Notes under the pieces: generated by a model | Told to the model about the DNA's origin: nothing | Database searches by the model: none | Seen by the model: the letters and a program-made list of their open reading frames with translations, nothing else | Shown here: positions 34,470 through 40,377 of the stretch, piece by piece | Layout: each line of letters opens with the position of its first letter | Position numbering within the stretch: position 1 is the first letter of the stretch | Made by a program: the position numbers and the translations under genes | Assembly (NCBI GenBank): GCA_938030595.1 | Contig: CALHIB010000002.1 | Span: 1-40,377 of the forward strand | Source of the DNA: an uncultured Rhizobiaceae group bacterium | GTDB taxonomy: Bacteria > Pseudomonadota > Alphaproteobacteria > Rhizobiales > Rhizobiaceae | DNA length: 40,377 bases | Reading direction: 5' to 3'

Positions 34470-34481
34470 TACTCTAGAGTA
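34470..34481. promoter_or_regulatory. 12-bp perfect palindrome upstream of RND copy 2
   Basis: TACTCTAGAGTA lies in the 76-bp gap between radC and the exporter, 38 bp before its start codon. It may be an operator that gives the exporter its own control within the rne-radC run. No equivalent is seen upstream of RND copy 1. Confidence 0.35.
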
Positions 34482-34519
34482 AAGCTAATGTAGGCAACAC
34501 CAACAGAGATTCGCACTTC

Positions 34520-36757
34520 ATGATAAACGGTTTTGGGCTTCACAAACTTGGATTAATGGCACTGCGCAATCCGGTTATTAGTACAATATTATTGGCAATG
34601 ATTTCATTTGCTGCAATTATTGGCATTAACAAATTGGAGTTTTCCGGTGAGAACATTGAAATTCTGCGCGATGGCTCACAAGAATTAGCAGATTATGATG
34701 AATTGTTAGGACAATTCAGAAATTTTAACAATGACGCTGTCGTTCTGATGCGGATAGACAATCTATCAACAGTCGAGGGCATCGAAACTTTCCGCGATCT
34801 AAATTTTGAATTTCAACTGGATGAACGGGTAGAAAGTATTTTATCCATCTTTTCATTGGTCAAGTACGGTGGCCCGGATGAAGGATGGCAGTCTGCCTTA
34901 CCTGCAGAATATGAATCTGACGCAGAAGTATTGGAATCTTTAAAGCAACTGGCAGCTGATATTCCCAGTTCCCAATCGCTATTTAGTCCAAATTTCGATT
35001 CCGCTGTTATGGTAGTTTATACAAAAGCAGAAGCAACCAAGGACAAAAACGTTCAGGAAACCATGGACGGCCTTACAGCACTTGCAAAAGAGTTCAATTC
35101 CGAAACCGTAAATGTAACGATAGCAGGCCAACCGGCCATTAGAGCAGATCTAATCCATTCAATTGTTGCAGATTTATTACTGCTTGCACCGTTGGCATTT
35201 TTATTCTGTGCCGTACTTGCCTTTATTCTTTTCCGTCAACCGATTGCAATGCTATTGTGCGCCTTGCCTTCTCTCCTATCAATAGGTTGGTTCCTGGGAT
35301 CGGCAGGACTCACAGGTACGAGCCTGAACTTTTTAACAAATATTCTACCTGCACTTCTGATTGTTATTGTATTCGCTGACACGCTTCATTTGTACTTGAA
35401 ATGGCAAAAGCTAAGTCAAAAAAATGAAGACTATGTCGCCACACTAAAACAAGCCATTGTTGAAGTGGGGCCAGCTTGCGCATTGTCATCGGTTACAACA
35501 GCTGCTGCACTTCTTTCACTCTGTTTAAGTGGTAACAATGGGCTTTATGAATTAGGCATTATTGGTGCAATAGCTGTTTTTGGCGGATTCATATCTGTCA
35601 TTGTTGCATTCCCATTAGGTGCTTATTGGGCAAGTAAATCAGGCTTCAAACCCAAGAAAAGCATCGCCAGCAAAGTAGGCATCATTGCTGGCCCTGCCAT
35701 GAAGTTATTAAACTATAGAAAATCAGTGCTTTTTGTTGGGCTACTACTCTGCATTGCAGGCCTATATGCACATACAGTCATTGATAGCAGATTTCGCCTA
35801 ATCGATTATTTGGGCAACCAGTCCGAGGTTAGCCAAAGCGAGAACTACATTGATTCAACCTATTATGGTTCCACCCCATTATTTGCAATCGTCGATATGG
35901 ATCAGACCATTGCTCTGGACGATCCAAAAAATGAAGGGCGAGTTTATGAGACTATTGAAGCGGTAAAAGATGTATTCCCTGCCGGTTCGTTTTATTCACT
36001 AGCAGATTTTGCGGACGAAATAAAAAAGGCTGGAGGCAAAATCGATGAAAAGCTGATTGATGAACTACCGCGTTTCCTCACAAGTCGGTTTATATCCGAA
36101 GACAAATCACAAGTATTGGTAACCATCTTCTCATCCGCAAACCTTTCTGAAAGCGAAATGCAAGAACGTCTTGCAAACATGGACACAGCCTTGGAAAAAC
36201 GTTCTTTATCAGAAGTCGTAAAAATCACTGGCTACCCCGTACTTTCAGGCGTAGTAGCTCCACGGTTAATGGATAATCTGCGCATAAGTCTGCTTGTTGC
36301 GGTCTTGCTATCTATCATCTTGATTGCGCTGTCAGCTGGCTCAATTAAACTGGGCTTGGCATGCTTGGTACCCAATATGTTACCTATTGTATGTGTAGAG
36401 CTAATTTTATATCTTTTAGGCATACCGCTAAACATGTCGATTGCAGTTGCCTTGACCGTTGCATTTGGCATCGCAGTTGATGACTCGATACACATGCTTA
36501 ACCAATACATGTTAAACAGACGAGACCACGATAACTTACCTGCGGTTGCAGGCGCAGTGAAGGAAGTAACCCCTGCTCTCTTTTCAACCACGTTAATTTT
36601 ATCTGGTGGTTTAATTATAATGTGCTTTAGTACATTACCAGCCATGGCAGTCTTTGCACTTGTTGTTATAATGACACTTGTTCTTGCTTTCCTGGCAGAC
36701 ATATTTCAGTTGCCGGCATATCTTGCTATACTCAATGATAAGCGGTCTGAAAAATAA
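34520..36757 (+). CDS. MMPL/RND family exporter, copy 2
   Basis: 745 residues. It is a 12-TM RND protein in two halves, each with a TM, a large periplasmic loop and five more TMs. TM4 has VIVFADTLHLYLKW and TM10 FGIAVDDSIHM, the positions of proton-relay acidic residues. The opening GFGLHKLGLMALRNPVIS parallels GFGLERIGVAALRYPLIF of copy 1, and further matches lie around EVGPACALSSVTTA and RLIDYL. The family (HAE3/MMPL) is known for lipid or hydrophobe export. The start at the ATG has only weak AGAG upstream. It is followed 16 bp later by a secreted protein, as in copy 1. Confidence 0.88.
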   Translation: MINGFGLHKLGLMALRNPVISTILLAMISFAAIIGINKLEFSGENIEILRDGSQELADYDELLGQFRNFNNDAVVLMRIDNLSTVEGIETFRDLNFEFQLDERVESILSIFSLVKYGGPDEGWQSALPAEYESDAEVLESLKQLAADIPSSQSLFSPNFDSAVMVVYTKAEATKDKNVQETMDGLTALAKEFNSETVNVTIAGQPAIRADLIHSIVADLLLLAPLAFLFCAVLAFILFRQPIAMLLCALPSLLSIGWFLGSAGLTGTSLNFLTNILPALLIVIVFADTLHLYLKWQKLSQKNEDYVATLKQAIVEVGPACALSSVTTAAALLSLCLSGNNGLYELGIIGAIAVFGGFISVIVAFPLGAYWASKSGFKPKKSIASKVGIIAGPAMKLLNYRKSVLFVGLLLCIAGLYAHTVIDSRFRLIDYLGNQSEVSQSENYIDSTYYGSTPLFAIVDMDQTIALDDPKNEGRVYETIEAVKDVFPAGSFYSLADFADEIKKAGGKIDEKLIDELPRFLTSRFISEDKSQVLVTIFSSANLSESEMQERLANMDTALEKRSLSEVVKITGYPVLSGVVAPRLMDNLRISLLVAVLLSIILIALSAGSIKLGLACLVPNMLPIVCVELILYLLGIPLNMSIAVALTVAFGIAVDDSIHMLNQYMLNRRDHDNLPAVAGAVKEVTPALFSTTLILSGGLIIMCFSTLPAMAVFALVVIMTLVLAFLADIFQLPAYLAILNDKRSEK

Positions 36758-36773
36758 TGGCATGGAGGATTTA

Positions 36774-37307
36774 ATGCTGAAAAAACTACTCGTAGTAAGC
36801 GCTTTGTCACTTGGCGTGTTAGCGGTTCCAACCACAAGCGTAGATGTAAATGCTTCACCTCAAATTTTTGAGAACATGACAGGTAGCTGGCGTGGCAAAG
36901 GTAAAGTAAAGTCTGGGCCAAAGGCTAAAAACGAGTCCATTAGATGCAAACTTAAAAGCAGACCGGATGGTTCTTCAAAGTTAAAAATGACAGGCAACTG
37001 TGCCGTCAGTGGCTTTGTATTCAGCCTAAATGGTTTTATACAGCAAAATGGTGGTAAGAATTCTTACACTGCCAATATGTTTCGCTCATTTGCTAATTTG
37101 AAGCAAAGTAATTTTAGCGGCAAAAGAAGCGGATCAAAGATCAATTTCAGTTTCAAGGCGCGTGACCGCATTGGCAAACAAGATGTCTCTGCAAGAATAA
37201 CAATGAACAGCAAGAGTGCAAAAGCTTTTGACGTTGCTATTAGTCGTACAGACCCAAAAAGTGGCAAGATTTTCAGCGTTGGGACAATTAGATTCTCAAA
37301 ACGATAA
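36774..37307 (+). CDS. Secreted small protein, partner of MMPL/RND exporter, copy 2
   Basis: 177 residues from the ATG at 36774 with GGAGG 6 bp upstream; the track start at 36678 lies inside the exporter. A signal peptide (MLKKLLVVSALSLGVLAVPTTSVDVNA|SP) precedes GSWRGKG (37-43), C58 in IRCKL and C76 in GNCA. The rest is a very basic, Ser/Gly/Lys-rich beta-type sequence ending VGTIRFSKR. It is homologous to 8709-9236 and resembles, from memory, small secreted G-x-W-x-G proteins of Rhizobiales. No function is known. The basic surface might bind anionic lipid or polymer. Confidence 0.75.
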   Translation: MLKKLLVVSALSLGVLAVPTTSVDVNASPQIFENMTGSWRGKGKVKSGPKAKNESIRCKLKSRPDGSSKLKMTGNCAVSGFVFSLNGFIQQNGGKNSYTANMFRSFANLKQSNFSGKRSGSKINFSFKARDRIGKQDVSARITMNSKSAKAFDVAISRTDPKSGKIFSVGTIRFSKR

Positions 37308-37328
37308 TTACATTACAAATTAAGCAAT

Positions 37329-37365
37329 AAAAAAGCCGTCTTGTTTTTCAAGGCGGCTTTTTTAT
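37329..37365. terminator. Bidirectional terminator between secreted protein copy 2 and L,D-transpeptidase
   Basis: The stem AAAAAGCCGTCTTG / CAAGGCGGCTTTTTT (one G-T wobble) has a five-T loop, with A-run on one side and T-run on the other, so it should work on both strands. It ends the rne-to-secreted-protein run on the plus strand and the L,D-transpeptidase gene on the minus strand. Confidence 0.92.
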
Positions 37366-37383
37366 ATTCTCATTTCATAATAT

Positions 37384-39303
37384 TTAAGAGCTTATATTGA
37401 TTGACCTGGCTTTTTCAGTTGCCTTGAAAGCTTTAATCAAATGGGCATCTCTTGCGTACATATCGTTGAAATATTTGACCGTGCCATCTTCTTGCGGCCA
37501 AGCTGTGAAGTAAGAGATATAAACTGGAACTTTTACAGATAGTTTTTCAGTTTTATTTTTCCCAGGTTTAATTTTCGCAAAAATTTGACTTTTGCTTTTA
37601 CCAAGAACAGCTGCAGCCATTGCTTGTGGATCATGTAGTCTGACACAACCATGACTAAATGCCCTGTGCTCTCTTTTAAAGAGGCTTTTGGCAGGTGTGT
37701 CATGCATGTATATCGCATGTTTATTGGGGAACATGATTTTCAATGATCCCAAAGCATTTTTGGGGCCAGGTTTTTGACGTACACTGAACTGTGGGTTAGT
37801 ACCAATTTCACTCCAGTTGATATTTGAAGAACTTAACTTCTTGCCTCCCCATGACCTAAGCTCGTAACCACGTTGATCAAGATATCCTGGATTGGACAAA
37901 GACTTTGGCGCAAACTCATTGACTATGATTGAACGCGGCACACCCCAATACGGATTGAAAGTTACATGCTCAATCTCGTCATAAAAGAAATTTGTCTGGT
38001 TTGATTTCTTGCCAACAACAACACGCATCGACAAGGCTTCTTTGCCATTTTCTATGTATCGAGCGCGGTATTCAGGTTGGTTGATAAAAACATGTCTCTC
38101 ACCAAATTGATGTGGATGCCAGCGTAATCGCTCCATAGATAGTGCAATCTTCATCTCTTTATCAGCAGATGAAATACCAGCAAGCTTTGAAATTGTATTT
38201 CTTCCAATGATGCCGTCAGCACCAAGGCCAGCTTCTTTTTGATAGGCTTTCACCACCGCCACGAGTTCTTTTGAATAATCAAGATAGCCATAATACTCAT
38301 TCAAGACTTCTGAATGCGTCTCCAATAGAGCAGCAGAGCCACGCTTTTTAATTGCCATAATGACATTTGGCAGTTCAGCGTGAGACTGGCGAGGTTTAAT
38401 GAAGGTTTTTGGATTCAACTCAATCAGATCGTCTTCCGCATTTCGAAGTGCGGCAAGTTCACGCTTCAAAGCTACAAATTTTTTATTCGAAGGATGCAGA
38501 GTTTGCAGAGTGTGTTGCAAAATACTGCTATCCATAACCTCTTCCAAAACATCAGAAGATTGGCCGTAATGAACCGGAAAGTCATGATAGCCACTCAACC
38601 GATTTGGATTAATTGTTCCAAATTTGGCATCCATTGCGTATCGTAAAACGGCTGTAGTCAATGAAATTTCACGATCTATCTTTTCACGCGACAATGCTTT
38701 TTCATCCAGATCTATTGCCAATCTGGAGGCATCTACACTGTAATCACTTGGCCGCAGACCATATTCATTTGCTTGAGCGAGCACCTTAAAAGTCGATTTT
38801 GCCTTCTGGTTCCAGTTACCATCACTGTCTAGCCAATGATAATCTTGATTTTCTTTATAGAATTCAGAAACAGCTTCAGCCAGATGATTTTCAGCGCGCA
38901 AGTTCATTTTACCAGCATTGACTATATCAGCTGTAAGTGTCGTGATATTTACCTCATTTGCTTGATCAAGGTTATTGCCGGTTTCTGCCAAGGCAAAACT
39001 GACAGGTGCTGCAGCAAGAATAATTGGAGCGCGCTTCACAACGCGGTAGGTGTAATTTTTACTGGTTTGAACTTTCGCTAATTTTTTCTTCGGCTTGGGC
39101 TTGATTGATTGCGTAGTAAGATTTTGCTTATTTTGCTGATTTTGCAAAGCTTGCAATCTTTGTTTTTTTCTCAGCTTTCTCTCATGTGCTTTTTTGAAAA
39201 GAACTTCAAAAAGAGATTTTCTTTTCTGCGCAGCATCAGCAATAGCTGGTACGGATAAAACACTACCGGCAATTAAAGCAGATAAAAGCAAACGAGTATT
39301 CAT
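37384..39303 (-). CDS. L,D-transpeptidase, YcbB/LdtD type
   Basis: 639 residues from the ATG at 39303, preceded by AAGGAAG; the track start is 51 bp upstream. A signal peptide (about 1-25) is followed by a Lys/Gln/Arg-rich stretch (KRKSLFEVLFKKAHERKLRKKQ, about 28-80) and a scaffold domain (about 125-330). A peptidoglycan-binding domain carries ELVAVVKAYQKEAGLGADGIIGRNTISKL, and a YkuD domain has HDTPAKSLF and the catalytic SHGCVRLHDP. It forms 3-3 cross-links or attaches proteins to the wall. The N-terminal basic region is unusual and could bind anionic polymer or fix it at the membrane. Two strong dyads lie upstream. Confidence 0.94.
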   Translation of the reverse strand: MNTRLLLSALIAGSVLSVPAIADAAQKRKSLFEVLFKKAHERKLRKKQRLQALQNQQNKQNLTTQSIKPKPKKKLAKVQTSKNYTYRVVKRAPIILAAAPVSFALAETGNNLDQANEVNITTLTADIVNAGKMNLRAENHLAEAVSEFYKENQDYHWLDSDGNWNQKAKSTFKVLAQANEYGLRPSDYSVDASRLAIDLDEKALSREKIDREISLTTAVLRYAMDAKFGTINPNRLSGYHDFPVHYGQSSDVLEEVMDSSILQHTLQTLHPSNKKFVALKRELAALRNAEDDLIELNPKTFIKPRQSHAELPNVIMAIKKRGSAALLETHSEVLNEYYGYLDYSKELVAVVKAYQKEAGLGADGIIGRNTISKLAGISSADKEMKIALSMERLRWHPHQFGERHVFINQPEYRARYIENGKEALSMRVVVGKKSNQTNFFYDEIEHVTFNPYWGVPRSIIVNEFAPKSLSNPGYLDQRGYELRSWGGKKLSSSNINWSEIGTNPQFSVRQKPGPKNALGSLKIMFPNKHAIYMHDTPAKSLFKREHRAFSHGCVRLHDPQAMAAAVLGKSKSQIFAKIKPGKNKTEKLSVKVPVYISYFTAWPQEDGTVKYFNDMYARDAHLIKAFKATEKARSINISS

Positions 39304-39367
39304 AGAAATCTTCCTTGTAAAAGGGCGAAAGAGAAAATTACCTAACGTCATCATCTAGCATTGAAGT

Positions 39368-39390
39368 AATTGTCATTTCAAATCACAATT
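39368..39390. promoter_or_regulatory. 23-bp near-perfect palindrome upstream of the L,D-transpeptidase
   Basis: Half-sites AATTGTCATTT and AAATCACAATT flank a central C; the only mismatch is C versus G at one position. It lies 65-87 bp upstream of the start codon and is a strong operator candidate for a dimeric regulator. Confidence 0.55.
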
Positions 39391-39416
39391 ATTCTTAAAC
39401 CAAATATATTAATGAA

Positions 39417-39432
39417 TGTGACACATATCACA
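39417..39432. promoter_or_regulatory. CRP/FNR-type site upstream of the L,D-transpeptidase
   Basis: TGTGA-cacata-TCACA matches the E. coli CRP consensus (TGTGA-N6-TCACA) exactly. It is 114 bp upstream of the L,D-transpeptidase start and about 30 bp past the rpsD terminator. A CRP/FNR-family regulator is likely, but alphaproteobacterial members can use related sites of other specificity. Confidence 0.55.
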
Positions 39433-39460
39433 CAATACTATTTTACAAATATAGCCGCAT

Positions 39461-39490
39461 TAAAAAAAATGCCCGAACAAGCCGGGCATT
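39461..39490 (-). terminator. Intrinsic terminator of rpsD
   Basis: On the minus strand AATGCCCG and CGGGCATT form an 8-bp stem with a 7-nt loop, followed by eight Ts (39469-39462). This is a strong terminator 24 bp after the rpsD stop. Confidence 0.92.
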
Positions 39491-39514
39491 AGAAATCTCA
39501 GATATTCGTCAAGC

Positions 39515-40132
39515 TTAGCGTGAGTAGAATTCAACCACCAGGTTTGGTTCCATAACAACTGGGTAAGGAACATCACCAAATGCTGGCTTACGAACGTATG
39601 TAGCCGTCATTTTGCTGTGATCTGCATCAATGTAATCAGGAACATCGCGCTCAGCCAATTGAATAGCTTCCAGTACAAAAGCGAGTTGCTTTGACTTTTC
39701 ACGAACTTCAATCACATCACCAACTTTACAACGGTATGATGAAATATCTACTTTAGAACCGTTTACTTTAACGTGACCGTGGTTGATGAACTGACGCGCA
39801 GCAAAAACTGTTGCAACGAATTTTGCACGATACACGATTGCATCAAGACGGCTTTCCAGAAGACCAATCAGGTTTTCAGATGTATCACCTTTTTGACGAA
39901 CAGCTTCACCATAGATTTTACGGAATTGTTTTTCAGAAATGTTACCGTAGTAACCTTTCAATTTTTGCTTCGCATGAAGCTGGATACCAAAATCAGATGG
40001 TTTACCTTTGCGACGCTGACCATGTTCACCTGGGCCGTACTCACGACGGTTCACAGGTGATTTTGGACGACCCCAAATATTTTCGCCTAGACGACGATCA
40101 ATTTTATATTTAGCAGAAATACGCTTGCTCAT
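39515..40132 (-). CDS. rpsD: 30S ribosomal protein S4
   Basis: 205 residues, the normal length. S4 binds the 5' domain of 16S rRNA and nucleates small-subunit assembly. Signatures are [31 protein letters not shown], the S4 RNA-binding domain [15 protein letters not shown]...[14 protein letters not shown] and the C-terminal VVEFYSR. It has no zinc-binding cysteines. AAGGAAATGTA lies upstream of the ATG. It is monocistronic, outside the alpha operon, with its own promoter and a structured leader. Confidence 0.98.
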   Translation of the reverse strand: MSKRISAKYKIDRRLGENIWGRPKSPVNRREYGPGEHGQRRKGKPSDFGIQLHAKQKLKGYYGNISEKQFRKIYGEAVRQKGDTSENLIGLLESRLDAIVYRAKFVATVFAARQFINHGHVKVNGSKVDISSYRCKVGDVIEVREKSKQLAFVLEAIQLAERDVPDYIDADHSKMTATYVRKPAFGDVPYPVVMEPNLVVEFYSR

Positions 40133-40162
40133 TACATTTCCTTACGTAATATCAAAGTATTG

Positions 40163-40187
40163 CATCCAAAACCTCATGTTTTGGATG
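40163..40187 (-). promoter_or_regulatory. Perfect hairpin in the rpsD leader
   Basis: CATCCAAAAC and GTTTTGGATG form a perfect 10-bp stem with a 5-nt loop, 31-55 nt before the rpsD start. There is no T-run, so it is not a terminator. It may take part in S4 autoregulation or stabilise the message. Confidence 0.55.
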
Positions 40188-40313
40188 AAGGAAACGTACC
40201 CTCCTCTGCAAGACCATTTAGCCCTACCGACAGAAAACCTCACTCACGTTTTGTGAAAGTAATCACGGGATACGTTAGTCGTTAAAAAATACGAATATCA
40301 AATAACTTGTGTG

Positions 40314-40342
40314 AAATAGTCTATTAGTCGGTATAAAGTCAA
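40314..40342 (-). promoter_or_regulatory. Candidate rpsD promoter
   Basis: On the minus strand TTGACT (40342-40337) and CTATTT (40319-40314) are separated by 17 bp. This fits the alphaproteobacterial housekeeping consensus TTGAC-N17-CTATAT. It predicts a leader of about 170 nt. The sequence from 40133 to the window end holds no supported gene. Confidence 0.6.
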
Positions 40343-40377
40343 GGATTATATGCAATTTATGCAGGTTTTAAGCCAAA

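Noticed and set aside
36232-36702. 156-aa minus ORF under RND copy 2
   Set aside because: Antisense of a hydrophobic TM region, with no ribosome site and atypical composition for a real protein.

Overview
The window looks like chromosomal DNA of a low-GC (roughly 40%, estimated by eye) alphaproteobacterium, probably from the Rhizobiales/Hyphomicrobiales or a neighbouring order. The evidence is gene content and order: accB-accC-aat followed on the other strand by a DUF2155 gene and the NDUFA12-type complex I accessory gene; rne with an amidase gene and a class A PBP gene divergent from it; gatB next to GNAT genes with a small membrane protein divergent from it; and an RNase E with a very large acidic/basic insertion in its S1 domain. 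I see no rRNA, tRNA, CRISPR array, insertion sequence or prophage. This is mostly core genome with a few accessory pieces.

Layout. (1) 1-5358: alanine and sulfur amino acid metabolism. It holds the end of cysK, an AlaX editing protein, sseA with a GNAT gene, and ald divergent from an Lrp/AsnC regulator that overlaps a membrane-anchored alpha/beta hydrolase. (2) 5355-8292: an MFS transporter divergent from a ring-cleaving dioxygenase/nitroreductase pair that recalls the quinone-detoxifying mhqNO genes of Bacillus. (3) 8289-11523: a minus-strand operon of an MMPL/RND-type exporter, a small secreted protein and a DUF1330 protein. (4) 11741-16549: an M48 protease with TPRs, a DsbA-like protein, accB, accC and aat. 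(5) 16486-22835, minus strand except bluB and DUF2853: DUF2155, NDUFA12-like protein, gdhA, and gatB with two GNATs. (6) 22871-24537: a small membrane protein and a GGDEF-like gene cut by an in-frame stop. (7) 24541-28430: PBP1A and an N-acetylmuramoyl-L-alanine amidase. (8) 28994-37307: a plus-strand run of rne, sfsA, map, radC, a second MMPL/RND exporter and a second copy of the small secreted protein. (9) 37384-40132: an L,D-transpeptidase and rpsD, each with notable upstream sequence.

The best candidate for an undescribed system is the exporter/secreted-protein module that occurs twice. In both copies an approximately 750-residue, 12-TM MMPL/RND protein is followed within about 16 bp by a signal-peptide protein of about 176 residues. 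The two small proteins share a G-x-(W/Y)-R-G-x-G motif and two cysteines, with the same 21-residue distance from motif to first cysteine. I suggest a periplasmic partner, perhaps a lipocalin-like lipid carrier, for each exporter.

Other points of interest are the GGDEF gene, split by one in-frame TAA and also lacking a canonical active site; structured leaders before rne and rpsD; two dyads (one an exact TGTGA-N6-TCACA) upstream of the L,D-transpeptidase; and several short perfect palindromes in divergent promoter regions. Cell-wall genes (PBP1A, amidase, L,D-transpeptidase, envelope exporters) are common here, but they lie in separate transcription units.
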